Positions 42,536 through 50,685 of a stretch of 64,000 bases of DNA are shown in pieces. The position numbers and the translations under genes are program-made. Below the pieces are notes generated by a model. It was not told the DNA's origin. It saw nothing but the letters and a program-made list of their open reading frames with translations, and ran no database searches. The stretch is from Luteococcus sp052116585 (GTDB lineage Bacteria > Actinomycetota > Actinomycetes > Propionibacteriales > Propionibacteriaceae), in assembly GCF_052116585.1 (NCBI RefSeq), contig NZ_JBQKKT010000015.1, forward strand, positions 10,997-74,996, given 5' to 3'. Each line of letters starts with the position of its first letter. The stretch's first letter is position 1.

Positions 42536-43539
42536 CCCTTGAGACGTCGCCCGTGGCCGCCACTGCTGCTGGCCGCGGGCGACGCAGCCTGTCCCCCGCC
42601 ACCCGGGTGGGCCTGCTGGCCCTCGCCGCGGCGGCGATCGTCGCCTTCTACCTGGGTTACAAACTGCCGGTGGGCTCCAACTTCGTGCTCAACCGTCGCC
42701 TGGTCACGATTGCGACGATGAGCCTGGTGGCCGTCGCCATCGGGGTCGCGACGGTGCTCTTCCACACCGTCACCGCCAACCGGATCCTGACCCCGTCGAT
42801 CATGGGCCTGGACGCGCTCTACCTGGCCCTGCAGACGGCCTCGGTCTTCTTCCTGGGCATCGTCGTGGTCAACCCCGTGGCGCAATACCTGGTGGTGCTG
42901 GTCTCGATGGTGGGCTTCGCCCTGCTGTTGTTCGGCTTCATGCTGGTCAAGCTCAACCGCTCGGTCACCATGATGGTGCTCGTGGGCGTGCTGCTGGGCG
43001 GGCTCTTCCGCGGCCTGTCCAGCTTCATGCAGCGCGTGCTCGATCCGGAGGCCTTCGTGGTGCTCAGCGACCGATTCTTCGCAGACTTCACCGGCACCAA
43101 TCCCGGTCTGCTGGGCATCAGTGCGGTGCTGGTGGGATTGGCCGTCGCCTGGGTCTGGCATTCGCGGCGTGAGCTCGACGTGATCGCCCTGGGGCGTGAC
43201 CTGGCCATCGGCCTGGGCGTCAACCACCGTCGCGCCAGCCTGGTGCACCTGGTGCTGGTCGCGCTGCTGGTGGGCACCTCCACCGCCCTGGTGGGCCCGA
43301 CGATGTTCTTTGGCCTGCTGGTGGCACACCTCACCTACCGGGTGGTGGGCACCCACCATCACGCCTTCACCGTGCCCGCCGTCGGCTTCGCCGGCATCAT
43401 CACCCTGGTGGGCGGCCAGCTGCTCTTCGAACGCATCCTGGGCTTCGAGGGTTCGCTCTCGATGGTCGTGGAGTTCGTCGGCGGCATCACCTTCCTCGTC
43501 CTGCTCCTTCGATCCTCACGCGCCGGGAGGCCCGCATGA
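42532..43539 (+). CDS. Iron-siderophore ABC transporter permease (second)
   Basis: A 335-residue FecCD-family permease resembling CeuC/YclO, with FVLNRRLVTIATMSLVAVAI and GPTMFFGLLVAHLTY. The likely start is TTG 42532, which overlaps the previous stop (TTGA); GTG 42553 is an alternative. It forms the channel with the upstream permease. Confidence 0.87.
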   Translation: MTLETSPVAATAAGRGRRSLSPATRVGLLALAAAAIVAFYLGYKLPVGSNFVLNRRLVTIATMSLVAVAIGVATVLFHTVTANRILTPSIMGLDALYLALQTASVFFLGIVVVNPVAQYLVVLVSMVGFALLLFGFMLVKLNRSVTMMVLVGVLLGGLFRGLSSFMQRVLDPEAFVVLSDRFFADFTGTNPGLLGISAVLVGLAVAWVWHSRRELDVIALGRDLAIGLGVNHRRASLVHLVLVALLVGTSTALVGPTMFFGLLVAHLTYRVVGTHHHAFTVPAVGFAGIITLVGGQLLFERILGFEGSLSMVVEFVGGITFLVLLLRSSRAGRPA

Positions 43540-44297
43540 TCATCACCGACCACCTCCAGGCCAAGTACGGCGAGACGGTCGTCGTCGATGATGTGACGAT
43601 CGAGATCCCCGCCCGCGGTGTCACGGCGCTGGTGGGGCCCAACGGTGCCGGCAAGTCGACGCTGCTTGCGATGATCTCGCGCCTGCTGGAGCCCGCCTAC
43701 GGCCGGGTGCTGGTCGACGACCTGGACATCCAGAAGACGCCCAGCGACCAGCTCGCCCGCAAGCTCGCCATCCTGCGCCAGGACAACCACCTGGCGGTGC
43801 GCCTGACGGTGCGAGACCTGGTGGCCTTTGGCCGCTACCCCCACTCCAAGGGGCGGCTGACCATCGAGGACGAGGCCCACATCGAGCAGGCCATGGAATA
43901 CCTCGACCTGGCTCCCTTCGCCGACCGTTTTCTCGACCAGCTTTCGGGTGGTCAGCGGCAGCGCGCCTTCGTCGCGATGGTGCTGGCGCAGGACACCGAC
44001 CACATCCTGCTGGACGAGCCCCTGAACAACCTGGACATGAGCCACGGCGTGCGAATGATGCGCCAGATGCGACGCGCGGCCGACGAGCTGGGCAAGAGTA
44101 TCGTCATCGTCCTGCACGACCTGAATGCCGCCAGCCTCTACGCCGACCACATCGTCGTGATGGCCGACGGCCAGGTGGTGGCGGCCGGATCGCCGGAGGA
44201 GATCATGCAGGAGGAACTACTCAGCGAGGTCTTCGGGCTGCCGATCCGGGTGCGTGAGATCGACGGTGAGCGGGTGGCGCTGCACTACGCCCGCTGA
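43536..44297 (+). CDS. Iron-siderophore ABC transporter ATP-binding protein
   Basis: A 253-residue ABC ATPase with Walker A GPNGAGKST (about residue 34), Q-loop RQDNHLAVRL, signature LSGGQRQRAF (about 135) and Walker B HILLDEPLNNLD. It resembles CeuD/YclP and closes the iron-uptake operon. Confidence 0.92.
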   Translation: MIITDHLQAKYGETVVVDDVTIEIPARGVTALVGPNGAGKSTLLAMISRLLEPAYGRVLVDDLDIQKTPSDQLARKLAILRQDNHLAVRLTVRDLVAFGRYPHSKGRLTIEDEAHIEQAMEYLDLAPFADRFLDQLSGGQRQRAFVAMVLAQDTDHILLDEPLNNLDMSHGVRMMRQMRRAADELGKSIVIVLHDLNAASLYADHIVVMADGQVVAAGSPEEIMQEELLSEVFGLPIRVREIDGERVALHYAR

Positions 44298-44407
44298 CGC
44301 GCCGCGCGGTGTGGTGCGCCGCTGGGTTGTGATTGCAGTGTCCGCCTGCCGGCTGCCGGGTGGCCACTCTCGGGCGCCCGGGTTGTCTGCCCTTCGCCTC
44401 TCGCTGC

Positions 44408-44476
44408 CAGAAACAGATGCATAGGCGGTGTCCAGTGCAGTAGATGCACTGGACACCGCCTATGCATCTGTTTCTG
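44408..44476. repeat. Intergenic hairpin repeat H2 (GAAACAGATGCAT foot)
   Basis: A 32-base perfect stem with a 5-base loop: left arm 44408-44439, right arm 44445-44476. The outer 15 bases match H1, while the inner part differs but still pairs perfectly. It lies downstream of the siderophore operon and may terminate it. Confidence 0.88.
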
Positions 44477-44480
44477 TACT

Positions 44481-44509
44481 GCTGGTGCTGGTGCTGGTGC
44501 TGGTGCTGG
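44481..44509. repeat. GCTGGT hexamer repeat
   Basis: Four perfect head-to-tail GCTGGT units and a partial fifth directly after hairpin H2, in non-coding sequence. Confidence 0.8.
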
Positions 44510-44586
44510 GTGCTGGGCACAAGTCGACAGGGCGGGAATCGTGACAAGGCCGACCGTGGTGTCCGTCGATGGTGCACACTGGTGGC

Positions 44587-45045
44587 ATGGAGACGGTCAG
44601 TGATCAGTACCCCGAGGAGGTCGGGCGGGCGGCGTGGGGATCGGTTCCTGCTGCCGGCTACATCCTGTTCACGTTCAGCGTGCTCCTGGCTGTCCTGGCC
44701 TACGGGCTGGTGCTGGGTCCCCTGGTTGCGCGGAATGCCCCAGCAGCATGGTTCATCGCGCTGCAGGTGGCGATCACCGGGTTGTGCGCCCTGGTCATGG
44801 ATCGCCTCTTGGTGGAGGCTGGCCGGCGTTCCCTGTCCCACGTGCTGTCCTGGTCTGGATTGATGATTGCGTGGCCGGGTCTGGCCTGGAGCTTCTTTCG
44901 GGGCGTTGGGATCTGGGTCTTCGCCTGGCCGCTGGGGCCGGCCCTGCTCTTCCTGTTTCCGATCCTGTGGTTCGCAGTCGTCGATCGGGTCACCTGCGGC
45001 CGGGCGGACACGGCCGTTTCACGTGCAACGATCTCACAGTATTAA
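44587..45045 (+). CDS. Four-helix membrane protein, unknown function
   Basis: A 152-residue protein with four hydrophobic segments (YILFTFSVLLAVLAYGLVLG, WFIALQVAITGLCALVM, LMIAWPGLAWSFF, WPLGPALLFLFPILWFAVV). No family was recognised and no ribosome binding site is evident before ATG 44587. AT-rich sequence follows the stop. Confidence 0.55.
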   Translation: METVSDQYPEEVGRAAWGSVPAAGYILFTFSVLLAVLAYGLVLGPLVARNAPAAWFIALQVAITGLCALVMDRLLVEAGRRSLSHVLSWSGLMIAWPGLAWSFFRGVGIWVFAWPLGPALLFLFPILWFAVVDRVTCGRADTAVSRATISQY

Positions 45046-45229
45046 ATTGTATTTATATTTTTCTATACCAAGGAATAGTTCCCCAGAGCTTTCGGGTCCG
45101 GTGGCTGCTCCCGCTCGCTACCTGGCGTTTGTGGGCGAAGCTCGACCTTTCTGGATGTGTCTCTCGAATTCCCAAGAATTGGGTAGAGGCGGCGATCATC
45201 GGGGGGCGGTCGAATCATTCATGCACCCA

Positions 45230-45271
45230 CAGGGTGCGGGCCCCCACCGTGGCGTGGGGGCCCGCACCCTG
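45230..45271. terminator. Strong bidirectional terminator
   Basis: An 18-base perfect GC-rich stem around CGTGGC, just past the stop of the small secreted protein and facing the upstream membrane-protein gene. Confidence 0.85.
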
Positions 45272-45294
45272 CGTCGTGAACGGCCGGTGACGGA

Positions 45295-45669
45295 TCAGGC
45301 CAGCGCGTCGGGGCGGAAGGAGCCAGTGGGCGCCTCGCAGTAGAAGTAGGAGCCCTTGTCGCTGCGGTGGTAGTCGTACTTCTCGCCGTCGACGGAGAAG
45401 ACCAGCTTGCTGCCGTGAACCAGGGCCTGGATGTAGACGTACCCTTCCTTGGCGCATCCCAGGGAACCGTCATTCCAGGTGCCACCCTGGAGCGAGGTGA
45501 TGCTGATGTCGGTCATCGAGACGCCCTCACGCTGGGCCAGGTCGAACATGGCCTGCGTGACTCGCGGATCGCTGGTGCTGGCGGGCCCGGCGGCCGTGGC
45601 GACCGTGGTGGGCAGTGCGAGGCCGAGGGCTGCAAGGCCGGTGACGGCCAGGGTGGTGATGGTCTTCAT
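45295..45669 (-). CDS. Small secreted protein with conserved DGSLGC/YDYH domain
   Basis: A 124-residue secreted protein. The signal peptide (ITTLAVTGLAALGLALPTTVATAA) starts at ATG 45669 behind AAGGAGAT. The mature part has WNDGSLGCAKEGYVYIQAL and DGEKYDYHRSDKGSYFYCE, with two Cys likely bridged. This motif set recurs at the C-terminus of secreted actinobacterial and chloroflexal proteins of unknown role. Confidence 0.65.
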   Translation of the reverse strand: MKTITTLAVTGLAALGLALPTTVATAAGPASTSDPRVTQAMFDLAQREGVSMTDISITSLQGGTWNDGSLGCAKEGYVYIQALVHGSKLVFSVDGEKYDYHRSDKGSYFYCEAPTGSFRPDALA

Positions 45670-46011
45670 CGGTATCTCCTTTGGTGTGGTCGGAGGGGGG
45701 CGGGCGCTCCCTCCATGCATCACGTTAGCAGCCCGGAATTCCGGCCCACAACGAAAAATCTCCTACCTTGGCGGGCTTACGGAGAGCATTTGCGGTGCCA
45801 AGGACACCCCAAGTGAAGAGTTGTGCCACATCTCCTCTCCGTCTGGTTGGCCAGCTGGCCAGACGCTTCAGCGGGCAAGTCGATGACGGCGCAGCAGCGC
45901 GGCGCGATGAGCCTCTCCCGCTGTGGGGGGCGACGCCTTCGGTGCAGCGAACTCTTCAACCCGTGAACCATGAGCGCATCTCGGCAGCTGCACGGCGTCC
46001 GGTAACGCAAG

Positions 46012-46043
46012 GACACCCCGACTCAGACCAAAGTCGGGGTGTC
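46012..46043. terminator. Hairpin in the 450-base gap before the nitronate monooxygenase
   Basis: A 12-base perfect stem, GACACCCCGACT pairing with AGTCGGGGTGTC. The gap 45670-46119 otherwise contains no supported gene. Confidence 0.6.
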
Positions 46044-46064
46044 TCGCCGGGGGTGGTGCTGGCA

Positions 46065-46104
46065 CGATCAAGTTGTCGCGTGGATCCGGCCAGCAACTTG
46101 ATCG
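46065..46104. terminator. Terminator of the nitronate monooxygenase gene
   Basis: CGATCAAGTTG pairs with CAACTTGATCG across an 18-base loop, 16 bases past the stop on the minus strand. Confidence 0.6.
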
Positions 46105-46119
46105 GGGTGTGCGTCGGCG

Positions 46120-47538
46120 TCAGCTCTTCCCCAGCAGGAAGTCGACCGCCTGGCGACCGGTCCAGCCGTCGGGGTGCAGCTCCAGCAACCGCTGGGCGCC
46201 GGTGAGGTCCTGCCCCAGCGTGATGCCGGGCACCTCCCGGTAGCCGTCCTTGCGCTCCTGTCCCAGCCCGATGTTGGTGATCAGGCAGTTGCACAGGCAC
46301 TTGCGACCCACGGTGTCCTCGATCTTGCCGCCCTTCTTGAGGTAGGCGTCGACGGGCTCCGAGGCGCAGCGGTAGCCGATGCTGCCGTTCTCGCGCTGGT
46401 ATGGCACGCGCAGGTAACTCAGGTCGCAGAGCCTGGGGCGGGCCTCGTAGACCTCCGGGTCGCTCAGGGTGCCGGGCACCTGGGCGATCTTGAACGGGAA
46501 GCCGGTGGGGGAGGCTCGGGGGTCATTGCGCACGTCGAGCTCGCCGGTACCCAGCCGGGCCACCATCTGCTCGCGCAGGTCATCGCGCATGCCGGACTCC
46601 TTGGCCAGGGCAAAGATCGTGCCGCACTGCACGCCCTCGGCGCCGGCTTCCTTGGCCTGCTGCACCAGCTCCGGGGTGGCGTAGGCACCGGCCAGCCAGA
46701 AGGGCGAACCGACGGCGGCCATCTTGGCCAGGTCGGCCATGTCGCGGTCTGCGTAGATCGGGTCGCCCTTCTCGTCCAGGCTCATCCTGCCGCGCGGGGG
46801 AGCGGAGTGGCCACCGGCGATCGGCCCCTCGACGACGAAGCCGAAGGGCTTGATCTTCTCGTCGCGGTTGAGGAAGTTGGCCAGCGAGTGCACCGAGATG
46901 ATGGCCAGGAAGCGGGGTGGCTCGACGGGCTCCATGGGCTGGCCCAGGATGGCCGTCGGATCGGCGCTGGACCAGACGGCCTCGCCGCCGTCGACGTCCA
47001 CGTGCACACCTCCGGGGCGGCCGGCGGCCAGATCGCGGAGCAGCTGCGGGATCTCGCGCGGGATCCCGGCCCCCATCAGGACATAGTCGACGCCCGCCAG
47101 CACGGCGCCCAGCGCGCCGGTTGGGGTGGCCATCTGCACCTTCTCCAGGAAGTTGATCCCCACCAGGCCGTCGTGGCCCTCCTTGGCCAGCCAGACCTCG
47201 GCGAAATTGCCCGCGACGCACAGCTCGGCGATGGCCTGCTTGGGGTTGATGGTGATCGTGTCGTGCGGCCGGTAGGGCGCTCCCTGACGTCCGTCGGGCA
47301 GGTAGAACTTGTCGATGATTCGCTGCGCTACCGCCTGGTTGGGGAAGTGCGCCAGGGCGCGACGGTAGTGGCCTCCGGGGTCACCGTCCTGCAGGGTGCG
47401 CGCCAGGACGGCATCGAGGGCGGTGCCGGAGACGACGCCCAGTTCGCCGGCCAGACTCACCTCACGGGCCAACTGCCAGCTGGACACGGCGATACCCATG
47501 CCGCCCTGGATGACGGTGGGAAGGGGGTGCTCGGTCAT
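46120..47538 (-). CDS. Nitronate-monooxygenase-like flavoprotein with Cys-rich C-terminal extension
   Basis: A 472-residue protein with an NMO/2-nitropropane dioxygenase TIM barrel (IQGGMGIAVSSWQLAREVS at the start, VDYVLMGAGIPREIP, GPIAGGHSAPP, and the phosphate-binding region GVQCGTIFALAKESG). The final 110 residues are not part of a usual NMO and contain RLCDLSYLR, YRCASEPVD and GRKCLCNCLITNIG, suggesting a metal-binding or structural extension. ATG 47538 follows GAGGAGT. Three palindromes sit directly upstream, so expression is probably tightly repressed. Confidence 0.78.
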   Translation of the reverse strand: MTEHPLPTVIQGGMGIAVSSWQLAREVSLAGELGVVSGTALDAVLARTLQDGDPGGHYRRALAHFPNQAVAQRIIDKFYLPDGRQGAPYRPHDTITINPKQAIAELCVAGNFAEVWLAKEGHDGLVGINFLEKVQMATPTGALGAVLAGVDYVLMGAGIPREIPQLLRDLAAGRPGGVHVDVDGGEAVWSSADPTAILGQPMEPVEPPRFLAIISVHSLANFLNRDEKIKPFGFVVEGPIAGGHSAPPRGRMSLDEKGDPIYADRDMADLAKMAAVGSPFWLAGAYATPELVQQAKEAGAEGVQCGTIFALAKESGMRDDLREQMVARLGTGELDVRNDPRASPTGFPFKIAQVPGTLSDPEVYEARPRLCDLSYLRVPYQRENGSIGYRCASEPVDAYLKKGGKIEDTVGRKCLCNCLITNIGLGQERKDGYREVPGITLGQDLTGAQRLLELHPDGWTGRQAVDFLLGKS

Positions 47539-47550
47539 CAGGACTCCTCA

Positions 47551-47594
47551 TTACGCGGGCGTAAGTTACTCGTGCGTAACCTACGCTAGCGTAG
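47551..47594. promoter_or_regulatory. Array of three 14-base palindromes at 15-base spacing
   Basis: TTACGCGGGCGTAA at 47551, TTACTCGTGCGTAA at 47566 and CTACGCTAGCGTAG at 47581 fit TTACGC-NN-GCGTAA. Starts are exactly 15 bases apart, immediately upstream of the monooxygenase ribosome binding site. They look like cooperative repressor sites. Confidence 0.75.
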
Positions 47595-47696
47595 CAAGCT
47601 GGACTTCCTACCTGGAAGGACTACAACCAGCCAGGGGATTGCTGGTGGGGATCCCACAAGGCCGGTCGGCCGCCGTGCCCAGCGCGTCGCCCTCTG

Positions 47697-47745
47697 CCCG
47701 AAACAGACGTCGATCCCCACTCGGGTGAGGGGTGGGGATCGACGT
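47697..47745. repeat. Hairpin H3, partial member of the GAAACAGA family
   Basis: GAAACAGA at 47700-47707 is followed by a 14-base perfect stem (ACGTCGATCCCCAC at 47707-47720, complement 47732-47745). It shares the leading GAAACAGA with H1 and H2, but the outer arms are not mirrored. It lies just past the phosphofructokinase stop and may terminate it. Confidence 0.6.
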
Positions 47746-47800
47746 GAGATCTCGACGGGCCAGGGCCTCGGCCGTCTGGTCCAGCAGCGAGGCCAAGGCG

Positions 47801-50083
47801 TCAGAGCGTCTCGTGCTCCGGGGTGTCGGGCTCGTAGGCGACGTCGGCGAAGACATCCTGCAGCTCGTTCAGCCACCACTGGTCGAGCGGGCGACGGAAC
47901 TCGGGATCCACGTGCTCGTCCATGTGGGCCAGGGGCTGCTTGGCCACCTTCCCCTGCTGCAGACCGATGTACCAGGCCTTGTTCTGCCGTCCGGAGGTGT
48001 CCCCCCAGCTCTCGTCGAGCAGGTTGATGGCGTGCGAGACCAGTCGGGTGGCGAGCAGTCGGTCGAAGGGGGTCGGGGCGCCGCCCTGCTGGATGTGCCC
48101 CAGCACCAGGTGGCGCACGTCGAAGCTGTCCTTGCCCTCCTCCTCCAGCAGCTTGGCCAGGAATTCGGTGTCGTAGTGCTCGCTGGCACGCTCATTGCGG
48201 ATCGCCAGGAAGCGACGACGTCCGTTCTCGAAGGAGCCGCGCAGCCACTCGACGTCGCGGTAGAGGTCACCCAGGCTGATGCCGGTCTCATGCAGGTAGG
48301 CGCGCTCGGCGCCGGACGCCAGACCACTCATCAGCGCCAGGTAGCCGCAGTAGCGGCCCATCGTCTCCACGACGAAGGCGCGCTTCGTGGCCGACCCCGA
48401 CATCTTGATCCGGTCGATCGCCTCGACGGCCACGTTCAGGGCGGTGTCCGCCCCGATCGACAGCTCCGAGCCGGGGACATTGTTGTCGATCGTGGCCGGT
48501 ACGCAGACGATCGGGATGTTGAAGGACGGGTAGCGATCCCGCTCGGAGTGCAGCAGGTGGGCCGCCTGGTAGGCATTCCAGCCGCCGATCACCAGCAGGC
48601 CGTCGACGTCGTGGTCCTCCAGGGCCCGATTGATCGAGTAGAGGTGCTCCAGGCCGGGGATGGTGCGACGAGTGCCCAGCTCGGCACCGCCCTCGCCCGT
48701 CCACCCCTCCACGTCATCCCAGGTGAGCTCCTCGATCTGGCCGTCGCGCATGCCGACGAAGCCATTGCGAACGCCGAGCATGGTGTGACCACGGCTGATG
48801 CCCAGGCGCACGGCAGCGCGGGCCGCCGTGTTCATGCCCGGGGCAAGACCGCCCGCGTGCACGATCGCGACGCGCTTGGCGTCGGTGCCGGGAGCCACCT
48901 GGCTGGGCTCCGCCAATTCGTGGAAGATCGTGCGCATCTCCGTGAAGGAGCCACCGCGCAGCTCCATGGCGGCTTCGAAGTCGCCCTCCTTGATGCACTC
49001 CGGCACCCTGCGGGTGTCCTTCACGGCCTCCATCAAGTCCGTTGGCACCACACGGTTGCCGCGCAGCACCATCACATTGCCGGGGCTGTCCGGGGTGGCG
49101 GCCAGCACCTCCTTGGCGGCCTCGTGGCCCAGCCAGGTGGAGGCCCAGCGGTCGTAGGCACTGGGCGTTCCGCCGCGCTGCACGTGGCCAAGGATCGTGA
49201 CGCGGGCATCCTCGCCCAGCCGCTCCTCCAGGGTGGAGCGCACGTACTCGCTGGTGATGCGGTTGCCGTCGCGGTCCTGTGCGCCCTCCGCGATGATGAC
49301 GATCGAGTCGCGACGGCCGGCATCGCGGCCGCGCTTCAGCTCGGCACACATCCGGTCCTCCCAGCCGTCGGCCGGCGGATTCTCCGGGATCAGACAGAAG
49401 TCACAGCCGCCGGCGACGGACGCCATCAGGGCGAGGTAGCCGCAGTGGCGTCCCATCACCTCCACGACGAAGCTGCGCTGGTGGCTGGCTGCCGTGCTCG
49501 CCAGGTCGTCGATCGCGGTGACGATGCGGTGCAGCGCGCTGTCGGCGCCGATGGTCATGTCGGTGCCCACCAGGTCATTGTCGATCGAGCCGACGATGCC
49601 CGCGATCATCAGGGTGGGATGCGCGTCGGCCTGTTCGCGGGTGATCCGCCCGGCCGTCGCCAACTCGTCCAGCAGGCCGGGCCACTCCTGGCGGAACATG
49701 TCCAGGCCGGACAGCGATCCGTCGCCGCCGATCACCACCAGGTGGTCGATGCCGTGCTCGACGAGATTCTCGGCCGCCTTGAGCCGCCCGTCGCGCTCCC
49801 GGAATTCCTTGCTCCGGAAGGTTCCGATCAGGGTGCCGCCGCGGTGGATGATCGAGCCGACGTCATCCCAGTCGAACTTCTTGATCCCGTCGCCGCCGTC
49901 GATCATCCCCTGGTAGCCCTCGTAGATGGCGTACGGCTCGGCTCCCAGCCGGATGGCGGTGCGCACCACGGCGCGGACCGCGGCATTCATGCCCTGGGCG
50001 TCGCCGCCCGAGGTCAGGACACCGATCTTCACGGGCTCGCCCGACGGGTTGGTCTGATGGGTCACGTGGTCAGAAGTGCTCAC
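47801..50083 (-). CDS. Eukaryote-type tandem 6-phosphofructokinase
   Basis: A 760-residue phosphofructokinase made of two homologous halves, whereas usual bacterial PfkA has about 320 residues. The N-half is catalytic: KIGVLTSGGDAQGMNAAVRA, VIGGDGSLSG, and GSIDNDLVGTDMTIGADSA with the catalytic Asp. Gly at the two positions that distinguish ATP from PPi enzymes predicts ATP use. The C-half is altered (VIGGWNAYQA, ATIDNNVPGSELSIGADTA) and resembles the allosteric half of animal and fungal PFK. GTG 50083 is the assumed start; GTG 50032 is possible. It commits fructose-6-phosphate to glycolysis. Confidence 0.85.
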   Translation of the reverse strand: MSTSDHVTHQTNPSGEPVKIGVLTSGGDAQGMNAAVRAVVRTAIRLGAEPYAIYEGYQGMIDGGDGIKKFDWDDVGSIIHRGGTLIGTFRSKEFRERDGRLKAAENLVEHGIDHLVVIGGDGSLSGLDMFRQEWPGLLDELATAGRITREQADAHPTLMIAGIVGSIDNDLVGTDMTIGADSALHRIVTAIDDLASTAASHQRSFVVEVMGRHCGYLALMASVAGGCDFCLIPENPPADGWEDRMCAELKRGRDAGRRDSIVIIAEGAQDRDGNRITSEYVRSTLEERLGEDARVTILGHVQRGGTPSAYDRWASTWLGHEAAKEVLAATPDSPGNVMVLRGNRVVPTDLMEAVKDTRRVPECIKEGDFEAAMELRGGSFTEMRTIFHELAEPSQVAPGTDAKRVAIVHAGGLAPGMNTAARAAVRLGISRGHTMLGVRNGFVGMRDGQIEELTWDDVEGWTGEGGAELGTRRTIPGLEHLYSINRALEDHDVDGLLVIGGWNAYQAAHLLHSERDRYPSFNIPIVCVPATIDNNVPGSELSIGADTALNVAVEAIDRIKMSGSATKRAFVVETMGRYCGYLALMSGLASGAERAYLHETGISLGDLYRDVEWLRGSFENGRRRFLAIRNERASEHYDTEFLAKLLEEEGKDSFDVRHLVLGHIQQGGAPTPFDRLLATRLVSHAINLLDESWGDTSGRQNKAWYIGLQQGKVAKQPLAHMDEHVDPEFRRPLDQWWLNELQDVFADVAYEPDTPEHETL

Positions 50084-50211
50084 CCGACCATTCTTGCTGG
50101 CCGGGAGTGCACAGGACAGGCCGGGTGCGACTGTTGACGTGAAGTTCACCGAAGCGCCAACAGGCTGGGCCGCCCGCCAGCGGCTTGGCCCGATGGGCGA
50201 GACTGGGGTCC

Positions 50212-50685
50212 ATGTGGCGAAAGATCGTGGTGATCCTGTTGGGCGTGGCACTGGCGGCTGGCTTCGGCGTCAGCGCCCTCGCACCGCAGCAGTCCACCGT
50301 CGAACGCGACGTGGAACCCTTCCTGGCCAATTACGACGGGCAGGCGGCCGCCTACTGGCGCACCGGCCGGACCGAGTGGCCGGCGCTGGAGAAGTCCCTT
50401 GGCCCGATCCGGTCGGCGGTGCAGGCGGAGGGCTTCCAGATCACGGAAGCTGCCTCGCAGAGCGTCGTGGAGGAAGCCAAGCGCGAGGGCAATCGGTGGG
50501 TCGTGAAGGCCAGCACCACCACCAGTTGGACCTTGGTGGGGATCCCGTCGGCGGCCACCGGGTCCACGCCGTCCCCCAGCGCAGCGCCGACGCAGACCTC
50601 CTCCAGTTCCACCGATGCGCACCGGTTCACCTTCGACGCGCAGTCCGGCGAGCTGGTCTCCGACGAATTCCTCCCCGACTCCTGA
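50212..50685 (+). CDS. Exported protein, unknown function
   Basis: A 157-residue protein with a signal peptide or anchor (KIVVILLGVALAAGFGVSALA) and a mature domain of about 100 residues. This has an inserted Ser/Thr/Pro stretch (STPSPSAAPTQTSSSS) near residue 125. No family was recognised. It is divergent from the phosphofructokinase and convergent with the FAD protein, which it abuts. Confidence 0.6.
   Translation: MWRKIVVILLGVALAAGFGVSALAPQQSTVERDVEPFLANYDGQAAAYWRTGRTEWPALEKSLGPIRSAVQAEGFQITEAASQSVVEEAKREGNRWVVKASTTTSWTLVGIPSAATGSTPSPSAAPTQTSSSSTDAHRFTFDAQSGELVSDEFLPDS

Noticed and set aside
45768..46205. A 145-residue plus-strand frame in the gap before the nitronate monooxygenase
   Set aside because: Basic low-complexity translation that runs through two terminator hairpins and into the convergent gene.
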